In this document: piece after piece, positions 1 through 8,701 of the stretch
Layout: each line of letters opens with the position of its first letter
Numbering within the stretch: the first letter of the stretch is position 1
Assembly (NCBI RefSeq): GCF_025318105.1
Contig: NZ_JAOANI010000012.1
Location: 310,001-374,000 of the forward strand
Length of the DNA: 64,000 nt
DNA from: Venatoribacter pacificus
Lineage (GTDB): Bacteria; Pseudomonadota; Gammaproteobacteria; Pseudomonadales; Oceanobacteraceae
Reading direction: 5' to 3'
Position numbers and translations under genes: made by a program
Notes under the pieces: model-generated
What the model was told of the DNA's origin: nothing
Database searches by the model: none
The model's input: the letters and a program-made list of their open reading frames with translations, nothing else

Positions 1-1
1 G

Positions 2-925
2 CTGTCTGAATCTGCCGACTTCTCCGCTACCGTGTTTGATGTCTGGGGTAACCATACCCGTCACACCAACCTTTATTACGCTGAAGCCGCCGCCGTTACC
101 GGCGATAAATCCTTCGGTTTTGACGCCATTAATACCCAGCAGGATGCTGATATTTTCCAGCTGGATCTGATTGCACTCATGGAAGAACAGACTGTACGTC
201 CCGGTGCCGATCAGTATTTCCGCTGGCATAAACGTTTCTCGTCTCAGAACACTCACACATCATCCTACGATGACTACGCCGGTCAGCCATGGCCATCGCT
301 CAGCCTGAAACCCGGTTCAACTTACTACTGGCGCGCACGGGTAAGGAATAACGAGATGAACTGGTCGGAGTGGAGCGATAACAATCAGTTTCGTCTGAAC
401 GGTACCCGCACCGATAACCTGTTGGTGAATGGTGATGCTGAAACCGGAGATACCAGAAGCTGGATGCTCGACGCCGGTCTGATCAGCGCCATCACCGCCA
501 GCGACAACGGTGGCTTTGCCGCCGCAGACGGCAACTATTATTTCGCTGGCCGCGGCTTTGGTCACAGCACTTCCGCTGCGTGCTGTACCGACCGTCAGTC
601 ACAGGTCGTCGACCTCAGCACTTACCATTCCGAAATAGATGCAGGCAGTGTATTTGTCGAATTTTCTGTAATGGCGACCACCTGGTCGGGTGCCGACCAA
701 CCGGAAATTCTGCTGGAGTTTCTGGATGATAGCGGCCAGGTTATTAACTGGTCAGGCGATGAGCCGCGCAGTGTATCCAGTGCCAAATCCTGGCAGCAAG
801 TGAAGATTGAAGGGGCGGTTCCGGCCGGAACCCGCTCGGCTCGCGTTTCAATCGGCGGAGAACGCAAAGCCGGCTCCGACAATGATGTCTACTTCGATAA
901 TCTGTCGCTGAATCTGCTTTACTGA
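2..925 (+). CDS. C-terminal part of a secreted FN3-like repeat protein (5' truncated by the window)
   Basis: The frame is open from the first bases of the window, so the true start lies upstream; the GTG at 32 is only an internal codon. The visible 307 residues contain a fibronectin-III-like strand pattern ending in YYWRARVRNNEMNWSEWS, followed by a C-terminal beta-rich module of about 150 residues that begins at LLVNGDAETGDT and ends DVYFDNLSLNLLY. That start and end pattern is typical of carbohydrate-binding-like jelly-roll modules in secreted enzymes such as metallophosphoesterases. No catalytic part is visible, so enzyme identity is unknown. A strong terminator follows the stop codon. Confidence 0.7.
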   Translation: MSESADFSATVFDVWGNHTRHTNLYYAEAAAVTGDKSFGFDAINTQQDADIFQLDLIALMEEQTVRPGADQYFRWHKRFSSQNTHTSSYDDYAGQPWPSLSLKPGSTYYWRARVRNNEMNWSEWSDNNQFRLNGTRTDNLLVNGDAETGDTRSWMLDAGLISAITASDNGGFAAADGNYYFAGRGFGHSTSAACCTDRQSQVVDLSTYHSEIDAGSVFVEFSVMATTWSGADQPEILLEFLDDSGQVINWSGDEPRSVSSAKSWQQVKIEGAVPAGTRSARVSIGGERKAGSDNDVYFDNLSLNLLY

Positions 926-984
926 AACAGACTCCGCAATCGACGAAGTAAGTAAGCTTTTTCGTCAGGCGCTATCTACGTCAG

Positions 985-1016
985 AATCCCCGGCATAAAC
1001 CGGGGATTTTGCGTTT
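985..1016 (+). terminator. Rho-independent terminator
   Basis: A 9-bp perfect stem (AATCCCCGG / CCGGGGATT) with a six-base loop is followed by a T-rich tract. It closes the transcript of the secreted protein upstream and separates it from trkH. Confidence 0.85.
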
Positions 1017-1231
1017 TAAGTGCTTTATTTAAGGCACCTCAGCAATGTACTGACTCTGCACATCCACACAACACAGAAAGGCATGGCAGCCCCGGCAGTG
1101 ATACCGCTGCATTTCACCTGCATCTCATCTGTAAAACCCTTACGGAATTTTTACGGCAACCCGCGCTTTGCTGTCTCGAATTTTTACAGCCTCCGGCCGG
1201 ACAATAGCGTCATTGCCTGTCCGGTGAGGAG

Positions 1232-2689
1232 ATGTGCAGCGTGTTAAGGCTTTTTCGTCCGGTTTTGTTTGTCTGTGGTCTGCTGGCCTTTGTGATAGCC
1301 GCCCTGCTGCTGGTACCGGCCCTCTATTCTTTATTCTGCGGTGACGGTGAGTACCGTGCGTTTTTTCTTGCCGCCTGTATCGTTACGTTAATTGGCTGCA
1401 CGCTGGTTGTGCCGGGCCTGAACCGGCCGTTTGCCTTAAACGCGCGCCAGTTATATCTGCTGACCAGTCTGAGCTGGCTGATGCTGTCGTTTTACAGCGC
1501 CCTGCCGCTGATTCTGGCTAACCATCCGTTAAATCTGTCCGATGCGGTGTTCGAGGCGGTGTCGGGCATTACCACCACCGGTTCTACGGTGTTGTCGCAG
1601 CTTAATACACTGCCACCCTCCATTCTGCTTTGGCGTTCAATGCTGCAGTGGATCGGTGGCTTTGGTGTGATCGGTATGGCGGTGTCTATTCTGCCGTTCC
1701 TGCGCGTCGGTGGTATGCGTCTGTTCCAGACCGAATCATCCGACTGGTCGGATAAATCGCTGCCGCGTTTCCACGATCTCGCCCGCGCCCTGCTGTCCAT
1801 GTACTGCGGTTTTACCCTGATGTGTGCGTTCTGTTATTGGTTGGCCGGGATGACAGCGTTTGATGCCATTAACCACGCCATGACCACGGTTTCGACCGGC
1901 GGCTATGCCACCGATGACAGTTCAATGGGGCGCTTTAACAACAGCATTCTGTGGATTTCGGTGGTATTTATGCTGCTTGGCGGCATGCCATTTACGTTGT
2001 TTATCCGCTTTATGGCGCAAAAACGTCTGGCGGCACTGCGTGATCAGCAGGTGTACGGTTTTTTACTGCTGGTATTTGCACTGGTCGGTCTGCTGACGCT
2101 GCAACTCTTGCTGACTCAGGAGCGTGATTTTTTCACCACCCTTACCCATGTGGCGTTTAATATTGTGTCGGTGATTACCACGACCGGTTATGCCTCACAG
2201 GATTACACCATGTGGGGGGTGTTCAGCGTTGGTCTGTTTTTCTTTGTTACCTTTATTGGTGGCTGCTCCGGTTCGACCAGTGGTGGCATGAAGATTTTTC
2301 GTTTTCAGTTGTCGTGGCTGTTTCTGCGCGATCAGATGAATAAACTGGTGCATCCGCGTGGCACCTTTTCTATCCGTTATAACGGTAAAACCGTCTCCGA
2401 CGATATTATGGTGTCGGCGGTGGCATTCTCATTTTTATTTTTTCTGACCCTGACCATCACCAGCCTTGCCCTGGCCGCAACCGGGCTGGATTTTGTAACC
2501 TCACTGACCGGTGCAGCAACAGCCCTGACCAATGTCGGCCCCGGTTTAGGTGATATGATTGGCCCAGCGGGTAACTTTGCCCAGGTGACGGAGAGCGCAA
2601 AATGGATTCTCAGTTTTGCCATGATTCTTGGCCGCCTGGAGCTGCTTACCGTTATGGTGCTGCTGAGCCCGGTATTCTGGAGAGGTTGA
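1232..2689 (+). CDS. trkH: TrkH-family potassium uptake transmembrane subunit
   Basis: A 485-residue polytopic membrane protein, the usual TrkH length. All four selectivity-filter loops of the SKT superfamily are visible: TTTGST (about residue 113), STGGY (about 223), TTTGY (about 316) and TNVGPG (about 435), plus the GGCSGSTSGG segment after the third loop. TrkH/KtrB proteins form the K+ pore and normally need a cytoplasmic RCK subunit (TrkA/KtrA); none is encoded nearby. The ATG at 1232 sits directly behind a GGTGAGGAG sequence, so the GTG at 1241 is an equally good start. It is followed after four bases by a KdpD-like kinase, suggesting an operon whose regulators sense K+ or turgor. Confidence 0.88.
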   Translation: MCSVLRLFRPVLFVCGLLAFVIAALLLVPALYSLFCGDGEYRAFFLAACIVTLIGCTLVVPGLNRPFALNARQLYLLTSLSWLMLSFYSALPLILANHPLNLSDAVFEAVSGITTTGSTVLSQLNTLPPSILLWRSMLQWIGGFGVIGMAVSILPFLRVGGMRLFQTESSDWSDKSLPRFHDLARALLSMYCGFTLMCAFCYWLAGMTAFDAINHAMTTVSTGGYATDDSSMGRFNNSILWISVVFMLLGGMPFTLFIRFMAQKRLAALRDQQVYGFLLLVFALVGLLTLQLLLTQERDFFTTLTHVAFNIVSVITTTGYASQDYTMWGVFSVGLFFFVTFIGGCSGSTSGGMKIFRFQLSWLFLRDQMNKLVHPRGTFSIRYNGKTVSDDIMVSAVAFSFLFFLTLTITSLALAATGLDFVTSLTGAATALTNVGPGLGDMIGPAGNFAQVTESAKWILSFAMILGRLELLTVMVLLSPVFWRG

Positions 2690-2693
2690 AGGT

Positions 2694-4205
2694 ATGTTGC
2701 TGAACGATAATAGCAGGTGGCGCTGGTCACACTGGTTGCTGGCTTTATTGGCACCGCTACTGGCCACGCTGGTGTGCTGGTTTTTGGCCGATTATTTACC
2801 GGCCGCCAGCCTCGCTTTATTTTATCTGGCGGCGGTACTGCTGACGGCAGTGTCTACGGCGATTCGCCCGGCCTTACTGAGTGCGGTTTTATCCTTTTTA
2901 TCTTACAACTTCTTTTTTACCGCCCCGCACTTCACCCTGTTTATTCTGCACCGCGAAGACATTCTCACCGCCTCTTTGCTAATCTTAGTGGCGCTGGTTA
3001 CCGGCCAACTGGCCGCGGGCTTGCGCGAAAAAGTCGATGCATTGCAGAGCAGTGAACGCTGGACCAAGCAGCAGATGATGTTGGCACAGTCCCTGGCGTC
3101 CTGTATGCAGGCTGATGAACTGATCCGTATTTTTTTACAGGAAGTGCAGGCCCTGTTCAGACCTGATTTAATTGAGAACGCCAGTGTTATTCACCTGAAC
3201 ACCACACCAGTAAAAGAGCGCAATCAGGTAAAAAAAGGCAGCCTGAATACCCGCTGGGAAAATGACTGCTTTCATATTGTATTGTGTGACAACAGCTACC
3301 AGCAGCACGAAATTAAACTGCCACTGAAAGCCCCGGTCACCCCCTGGCTGAAAACCCGCCTAGAAGCCATTACCGAAATCTTCCACCTCGCCTGGAGCCG
3401 GGTATTACTGGTCGAAAATCTGCAGCAGGAAACAGTGATTAAAGAGCGCGAACAATTACGCTCGGCCCTGTTGTCATCCATTTCCCACGATTTACGCACA
3501 CCACTGGCCACCATGATCGGATCGGTCAGCAGCCTGTGTGATTTGCGTCCCAGCCTGAGCGAAGAGCAGCAGGACGAACTGCTGCGCAACACGCTGTCGG
3601 AAGCGCGACGACTGGACCGCTATATTCAGAAGTTACTGGATATGACCAAAATCGGTCAGGGGGAATTAAAGCTGGAGCGTGACTGGGCCGGTATCGACGA
3701 TATTCTCAGCGTTTCTCTTAAACGCCTGCAACCATTACTCAACGGTCAGAATATTGTTATTCAGGTTGAACCGGAATTACCACTGCTCTACGTCCATGCC
3801 GCGCTGCTGGAACAGGCCACCTTTAATGTGCTGGAAAATGCCGTACGCTACACGCCGGCCGGTAAAAATATTCAGATTAATGCTCATGCCAGCGGCAACC
3901 GCCTGCTGATTGATATTGCCGACTCGGGGCCGGGGATTCCGCCGGAACACTGGCCGCATATTTTTGATATGTTTTTTACCCTCGCCAAGGGCGATCAGCA
4001 AACCGGCGGCACCGGCCTCGGCCTGACCATCTGCCAGGGAATTCTCGCCGCCCATGGTGGCAGCGCCGCAATTCTTTACAGCTCCGCAGAACAGGGCACC
4101 TGCTTCCGTCTGAGCTTGCCTATGGATAATGCAGTGCCTGTAAATAATACCGTGCCTGGAAATAATGCTGAGCCTATGGATAACACCAACCGGGGAACGC
4201 TATGA
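2694..4205 (+). CDS. Truncated KdpD-type sensor histidine kinase (DUF4118 + HK)
   Basis: 503 residues. The N-terminus is the four-helix DUF4118 membrane domain of KdpD (about residues 10-105); the cytoplasmic KdpD sensor and UspA domains that make full KdpD about 900 residues are absent. A GAF-like linker (110-240) leads to a HisKA domain with H-box SISHDLRTPLATM, N-box ENAVRYTP, G1 DSGPGIP and G2 GTGLGLT, so it should be an active kinase. The last 30 residues are a low-complexity Asn/Pro/Met tail (MDNAV, VNNTV, GNNAE, MDNTN). The stop overlaps the start of the response regulator by four bases (ATGA). Its probable role is control of the adjacent trkH rather than of kdpFABC, which is not in the window. 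Confidence 0.85.
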   Translation: MLLNDNSRWRWSHWLLALLAPLLATLVCWFLADYLPAASLALFYLAAVLLTAVSTAIRPALLSAVLSFLSYNFFFTAPHFTLFILHREDILTASLLILVALVTGQLAAGLREKVDALQSSERWTKQQMMLAQSLASCMQADELIRIFLQEVQALFRPDLIENASVIHLNTTPVKERNQVKKGSLNTRWENDCFHIVLCDNSYQQHEIKLPLKAPVTPWLKTRLEAITEIFHLAWSRVLLVENLQQETVIKEREQLRSALLSSISHDLRTPLATMIGSVSSLCDLRPSLSEEQQDELLRNTLSEARRLDRYIQKLLDMTKIGQGELKLERDWAGIDDILSVSLKRLQPLLNGQNIVIQVEPELPLLYVHAALLEQATFNVLENAVRYTPAGKNIQINAHASGNRLLIDIADSGPGIPPEHWPHIFDMFFTLAKGDQQTGGTGLGLTICQGILAAHGGSAAILYSSAEQGTCFRLSLPMDNAVPVNNTVPGNNAEPMDNTNRGTL

Positions 4206-4894
4206 CGCGCATTCTGATCATTGATGATGAACCTCAGATCCGCCGCTTTTTAACCATCAGTCTGGAATCACAGGGTTATCAGCTGTGCGAAGCCGATAAT
4301 GGTCGCCACGGTCTGGAGCAGATTGCGCTGGAACAACCCGATCTGATTATTCTTGATCTCGGCTTGCCCGATATCGATGGCCAGCAGGTATTGCGCGAAT
4401 TACGCACCTTCTGCGAAACACCGGTAATCGTATTATCGGTGCGCAACAGCGAACGGGAAAAAGTCGAAGCGCTGGATAACGGCTGCAACGACTACGTAGA
4501 AAAACCCTTTGGTGTAAAAGAATTACTGGCGCGTATCCGCGCTGTTTTGCGCAGTGCCAGCGGTAAAGAGCAGGCACCACTGGGCTATGACGATGGGCAT
4601 TTAAAAGTCGATTTACCCTCGCGCACCATTACCGTGAAGGGCGAACGCATTCGCTTTTCACCACGGGAGTATGAATTACTGCTGGAATTAATTCAGCACC
4701 CCGGGCAAATACTGACGCAGCAATATCTGCTGCGCAAATACTGGGGCGAAAGCCATCTGGAAGACAGCCACTACCTGCGCATATTTATTCGCCAGATCCG
4801 CAACAAACTGGGCGATGACCCAACCAAACCGGCCTATATAGAAACCGATGCAGGGGTTGGCTATCGTTTTATTGGCGAATTAAAAAGTCTCTGA
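4202..4894 (+). CDS. KdpE-like OmpR-family response regulator
   Basis: 230 residues, normal OmpR/KdpE size. The receiver has the acidic pair in IIDDEPQIRR, the phosphoacceptor Asp in IILDLGLPDIDG, a Ser in VLSVRN and the Lys in VEKPFG. The C-terminal half is a winged helix (SPREYELLLEL ... YLRIFIRQIRNKLGDDP ... GVGYRF) closely matching KdpE. Translation is coupled to the kinase by a 4-base overlap. Together with trkH and the shortened kinase it forms a three-gene potassium-response operon. Confidence 0.9.
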   Translation: MTRILIIDDEPQIRRFLTISLESQGYQLCEADNGRHGLEQIALEQPDLIILDLGLPDIDGQQVLRELRTFCETPVIVLSVRNSEREKVEALDNGCNDYVEKPFGVKELLARIRAVLRSASGKEQAPLGYDDGHLKVDLPSRTITVKGERIRFSPREYELLLELIQHPGQILTQQYLLRKYWGESHLEDSHYLRIFIRQIRNKLGDDPTKPAYIETDAGVGYRFIGELKSL

Positions 4895-4919
4895 ATAGCG
4901 GCACGCTGAACCTGCCGTA

Positions 4920-5939
4920 TCAGCGCCGCCGGTACTCTTGCGGCGTCATACCGCTCCAGCGTTTAAAGGCTTCGCGGAAACTGAGTAAATCTTTAAAGCC
5001 ACAAGCTACGGCAACAGAGCTTACTTTCTGTTGCTGATCATCCAGCAGCAGCATCGATTTTTTCAGTAATTCTTCATCGCTGATCTGGCGGAAGGTCAGC
5101 CCCGCTTCCTGTAATTTCCGTCTTAATGTGCGCGGCGAAAGATTTAAACCGGCGGCGACGTCATCTAATGCCAGACGTTGTTCGCTGCCCTGAATCAAGG
5201 CCCGCACCTGCCAGCCGATATCGCCCTTCTGTACCTGCAGCACCCGTTTCAGCTCTGCTTCGGCCACCAGCATCGCCTGTTGCTTAGCCGCCGGATTCGC
5301 AAGTGGCAGGGGTTGATGCATGGTATCGCGTTCAATGCGGAAGCCACTGACCGGCGCATTAAACAGCACCTTGCAGGAAAAATAGCGGCTGTATTCGGCG
5401 GTATGAGACGGTGGCGGATAATTCAGCCGCACCTCGCTGAAGCGAAAATCCGCCCCCAATAACTGAGCAATCTGCACCTGCAGACTGGCAAACAACATTT
5501 CATGGGCAAATACCGAATTGAGCGGATATTCCATACCCTCGCGTTTGCGCACCTCAATATCGTAACCACCCTCACGCATCGCGGCACTCAGGGTAAAACG
5601 GCTGCGTAACAGCACGCGCAGCTGGTTGGCCGTGGCCAGTGCATCGCCCAGAGTTTTGCTGCTGAACAACGCTGCCGACAATAATCCCCAGCGCGACAGA
5701 TTCAGCGCCTGCCCCAGTGCCAGACCAAAATCCGCGCGTGCTGCAAGGCGGTACAGATTGCGGTAAATCCGGTCGAACTGCTCCGACGATACCAGCGAAT
5801 CAGCCCGGCTCAGCTGTGCTTCATCCAGCCCGGTACCAAGCAGCGCCTGCGCCGGAGCAATGCCTTCACGGCGCATAAACTGCTTCAGCAGAAAAAGCTC
5901 GGCGGCCGGATAAATAGCCTGTTGTTGTAGCTGGCTCAT
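4920..5939 (-). CDS. AraC-family transcriptional regulator (Arabinose_bd N-terminus)
   Basis: About 339 residues from the ATG at 5939, which has AGGA nine bases upstream; a longer reading from a TTG at 5987 lacks a ribosome site. Residues about 20-200 form the PF12625-type ligand domain found in OruR/ArgR-like regulators of lipid and alkaloid metabolism, and the last 100 residues hold the two helix-turn-helix motifs (DDVAAGLNLSPRTLRRKL and VSSVAVACGFKDLLSFREAFKRW). It is transcribed away from a membrane desaturase, which is the likely target. The ligand is not known. Confidence 0.85.
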   Translation of the reverse strand: MSQLQQQAIYPAAELFLLKQFMRREGIAPAQALLGTGLDEAQLSRADSLVSSEQFDRIYRNLYRLAARADFGLALGQALNLSRWGLLSAALFSSKTLGDALATANQLRVLLRSRFTLSAAMREGGYDIEVRKREGMEYPLNSVFAHEMLFASLQVQIAQLLGADFRFSEVRLNYPPPSHTAEYSRYFSCKVLFNAPVSGFRIERDTMHQPLPLANPAAKQQAMLVAEAELKRVLQVQKGDIGWQVRALIQGSEQRLALDDVAAGLNLSPRTLRRKLQEAGLTFRQISDEELLKKSMLLLDDQQQKVSSVAVACGFKDLLSFREAFKRWSGMTPQEYRRR

Positions 5940-6019
5940 CGTCTTTCCTGAGTGATGTGTGGGCCATAAACGGGGTCTTTCGGACAAGAACCATAGGGTT
6001 TTAGGCCATTTAACGCTTT

Positions 6020-6053
6020 TAAGGTAGCCTTAACAACAGGATTAGCGGCTAAT
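6020..6053. promoter_or_regulatory. Two small palindromes in the AraC-desaturase divergent region
   Basis: TAAGG-TAG-CCTTA (6020-6032) and ATTAGC-G-GCTAAT (6041-6053) lie 8 bases apart, in the 194-base gap between the divergent regulator and desaturase genes. The position suits operator sites for the AraC-type regulator or another factor; this is inference from position and symmetry only. Confidence 0.35.
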
Positions 6054-6133
6054 GCATTCTGAACCGGCGGCCATTTGCACTGTTTTACCGCAGCCGCCGG
6101 AGTGACAGGATTATCCGCAACAGGAAACAGGTT

Positions 6134-7231
6134 ATGAGCATAATAAAAAAATATATCCCGGACTCACCGGCATCCGGAAAAAATACGCTACAGCAGTCCG
6201 ATGCGCAGCGTATTGAAACCATCCGCAGCGTTATCCGCAGCGCCGGTGACGACGCCCGCCGCCGCTACCCGATTCTGGCCAATCAGAATCTGATTGGTAT
6301 GAGCATTTTTCTGTTTGCCATCAGCGGCATTCTGCTGACGGGCTTTGCGTACTGGCAGGGCATGATCAGCGCCTGGTTGTGTATTCCGACAGTCGCTTTT
6401 TTAACCTCGCTGCTGCATGAGCTGGAGCACGATTTAATTCACTGGCAGTACTTTAAAAACAATAAACTGATTCACCATCTGATGATGGCCGGTGTGTGGA
6501 TTTTCCGCCCCGGTACGATTAATCCATGGATTCGCCGCCACCTGCATTTTCTGCATCATAAAACCTCAGGTACCGAGGCCGATATTGAAGAGCGTGGCAT
6601 TGGCAATGGCCGCACCTTCGGACCACTGCGCTGGCTGATTATGCTGGATACCTTTGTCGGCAATTTTACCCGCGCGCTGGTCGAAGCACCGAAAGGTAAA
6701 AAGCTGTACCACGCCGCCCGTGTGCTGGCCGCCAACTTCCCTCTGCCGTGGATCACCGCTACCGTCTGGTACAGCGTACTGGGCTACCATGCGATTAATA
6801 TAATCGCGCCTTATTTTGGTGTTATTCCGGCGTGGTCGGCCGAAACTCTGGCACGCTTTGAACTACTGGATACATGGGTGGTGGTATTAATTGCGCCGTT
6901 TTATCTGCGTTCATTCAGCATTAACTTTATCAGCTCAAATATGCACTACTACGGCAACGTCAATTCTGTACTGCAACAGACACAGGTATTAACCAACCCG
7001 CTGTTCTGGCCGCTGCAGTTATTCTGTTTTAATTTCGGCAGTACCCACGGCATTCACCACTTTGTGGTTGGCGAGCCCTTTTATATCCGCCAGCTGACGG
7101 CCAAAGCTGCGCATAAAGTGATGAAAGAAAATGGAGTGCCATTTAATGATCTGGCGACCTTTAAGCGCCGTAACCGTTATCAGCCAGCGGCTGGACGTGT
7201 GGTGGGTAAGCAGGTTAATGCCGGGGTCTGA
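6134..7231 (+). CDS. Membrane fatty acid desaturase/hydroxylase family protein
   Basis: 365 residues with membrane segments at about 50-95, 210-235 and 250-275. The histidine clusters of the di-iron membrane desaturase superfamily (PF00487) are all present: HELEHDLIH (about residue 96), HLHFLHH (about 136) and HGIHH near residue 303. The ATG at 6134 follows CAGGAAACAGG. The substrate cannot be read from the sequence; the AraC regulator next door and the lipid genes elsewhere in the window fit a role in modifying fatty acyl chains or related hydrocarbons. It is not an AlkB-type alkane hydroxylase, since the AlkB box order is not seen. Confidence 0.8.
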   Translation: MSIIKKYIPDSPASGKNTLQQSDAQRIETIRSVIRSAGDDARRRYPILANQNLIGMSIFLFAISGILLTGFAYWQGMISAWLCIPTVAFLTSLLHELEHDLIHWQYFKNNKLIHHLMMAGVWIFRPGTINPWIRRHLHFLHHKTSGTEADIEERGIGNGRTFGPLRWLIMLDTFVGNFTRALVEAPKGKKLYHAARVLAANFPLPWITATVWYSVLGYHAINIIAPYFGVIPAWSAETLARFELLDTWVVVLIAPFYLRSFSINFISSNMHYYGNVNSVLQQTQVLTNPLFWPLQLFCFNFGSTHGIHHFVVGEPFYIRQLTAKAAHKVMKENGVPFNDLATFKRRNRYQPAAGRVVGKQVNAGV

Positions 7232-7250
7232 ATAACGTGCAACCAGCCAG

Positions 7251-7411
7251 GCTACCACGCAGAGCGTGGGAGCCAGGTAATAAAGAAGCCCGCTAATGCG
7301 TAATGCTGTTCACTTTCCTCGTTCCTACGCTCTGCGTGGGAATGCAACTGTGCCAGCAAGGGCTACCACGCAGAGCGTGGGAGCCAGATAATAAAAAAGC
7401 CCGCAAATGCG
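7251..7411. repeat. REP-like repeat cluster: two 50-bp direct copies around one inverted copy
   Basis: The 50-base units 7251-7300 and 7362-7411 are nearly identical and start GCTACCACGCAGAGCGTGGG. Between them (7321-7347) lies the reverse-oriented sequence CCTACGCTCTGCGTGGGAATG. The core CCACGC-AGA-GCGTGG is itself a hairpin. This family of short palindromes is dispersed in many gammaproteobacterial genomes. The second copy runs into an intact terminator stem, and the first copy carries a broken version of the same stem. Confidence 0.75.
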
Positions 7412-7424
7412 GGCTTCTTTATTC
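7391..7424. terminator. Bidirectional Rho-independent terminator
   Basis: Stem AAGCCCGC / GCGGGCTT with a four-base loop, with an A tract on the left and T-rich sequence on the right. It lies between the convergent desaturase and PI-PLC-like genes and can serve both. Its left half is part of the 50-bp repeat unit. Confidence 0.8.
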
Positions 7425-7448
7425 GGGTTGCATTCACTGATTAAACAA

Positions 7449-8675
7449 TCAGTTCGCCACCCACTTACCTTCCTGTGCACGGTCAGAAGCATTCAGCCAC
7501 ACATGGCTCATCCCACCTTTAACCGCTTTCAGCGCTTCATTGGCTTTGCTGTTGGTCGGTGCGGCAAAGTGGTAGCTGCCACCCAGTTGTGAGCAAGCCT
7601 GCGCACCATCGGTCCAGCGACCGGCCCAGGCGCTGATCGCCCAGTTGCCGTTGTTGTCTTCACAGGCGAAGTGGTAGTTGCTGTTACAGTCAGCGTCATC
7701 CCAGCGGCCATTACCCCACTGCACGGCGCAATCCTGATTGCCGTTGTAGTTATTCGGCTCACCGTTATCCCATGACCAGACACCGGCCGCCATGCGCCCG
7801 TCGTTATAGGTCAGCTTGTCGAGGTTGACGATATTCACGCCGTTTTTAAATGCCTGCACCACGTCGGCACTTTCAATACGGTTCACAGCACCACCGGTAA
7901 AGAAGGCACCAATGGCACCCACGGCGGTGCGGTCTTCCCAGGTACGGCCAATGTCACCCAGCCCGGTAAAGGCGAGGTTTTTCATACCACTGTTATCAGA
8001 GCAGCCACTGTCTTTCCACAGCACAACCTGTTTACCGGCGGCACGCACCTGAGCTTTGGTCAGGTTGGATGGGATGCTCTTACAGCCATTGCTGGCGTAG
8101 ATTTTTCCGTTCAGTTTGCTGTTCAGAATGTTCAGCAGTTCCTGATGATGGCCGTCGGTGTGATCTTCAAAATACAAAATGATCACTTCCTGCGGATTGT
8201 CGTTCAGCCAGTTCGCCACTTCCTGCACGCCATCGCTGACGCGACGGTCGGTAAGGCTGCAACCCACATGCAGATCGCCCCATTCGGTGCCGATACCGGA
8301 GTGACACAGCAGCAGGTCAGTACCCCACTCCCACGGCCAGCCATGAGTATGTGCGGTCCAGTGCGCATCCAGCTCAACAAAACGCGCGCCGATACGCAGC
8401 TGATCGTAGATGGAGTGCTTCTGCTGCGGGTCGATATAACGGGTCGGATCGCTGTAGACCGAGGAGTTATAGGTATTGTGCGAACCGAGCATGCTGTTAT
8501 CCGCCAGCGGCGAGTTCATATCGATACTGCGCTGATGAGCCAGGGCTTTGCCTGCCCAGCTGTTCTGAAAATCGGTAATAGGGTCGCTTGGCGGGGTTGA
8601 GCTCATGGCCAGCGCACCGGCAGAAGCCAGCATACCAAGGGAAAATACGAGGGTTGTTTTCAGGGTTGTTTTCAT
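7449..8675 (-). CDS. Secreted PI-PLC X-like phosphodiesterase with C-type-lectin-like tail
   Basis: 408 residues starting with a clear Sec signal peptide (KTTLKTTLVFSLGMLASAGALA). Residues about 55-290 match the phosphatidylinositol-specific phospholipase C X fold: the catalytic His region MLGSHNTYNS, the metal/acid segment FVELDAHW, and the second His in LLLCHSG. The tail has C-type-lectin signatures (WDNGEPNNYNGNQDCA, RWDDADCN, YHFACE) and then a second segment starting like another lectin module (AWAGRWTDGAQACSQLGG), ending at KWVAN without completing it. The likely role is an extracellular phosphodiesterase tethered to a glycan or surface. Substrate unknown. The start has AGGTG nearby. 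Confidence 0.78.
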   Translation of the reverse strand: MKTTLKTTLVFSLGMLASAGALAMSSTPPSDPITDFQNSWAGKALAHQRSIDMNSPLADNSMLGSHNTYNSSVYSDPTRYIDPQQKHSIYDQLRIGARFVELDAHWTAHTHGWPWEWGTDLLLCHSGIGTEWGDLHVGCSLTDRRVSDGVQEVANWLNDNPQEVIILYFEDHTDGHHQELLNILNSKLNGKIYASNGCKSIPSNLTKAQVRAAGKQVVLWKDSGCSDNSGMKNLAFTGLGDIGRTWEDRTAVGAIGAFFTGGAVNRIESADVVQAFKNGVNIVNLDKLTYNDGRMAAGVWSWDNGEPNNYNGNQDCAVQWGNGRWDDADCNSNYHFACEDNNGNWAISAWAGRWTDGAQACSQLGGSYHFAAPTNSKANEALKAVKGGMSHVWLNASDRAQEGKWVAN

Positions 8676-8701
8676 AGCGTCACCTGTGCAGAGAACGAGC
8701 G

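Noticed and set aside
1020..1247. 75-codon plus-strand ORF before trkH
   Set aside because: It overlaps the trkH start, has no ribosome site and lies in the leader region right after a terminator.
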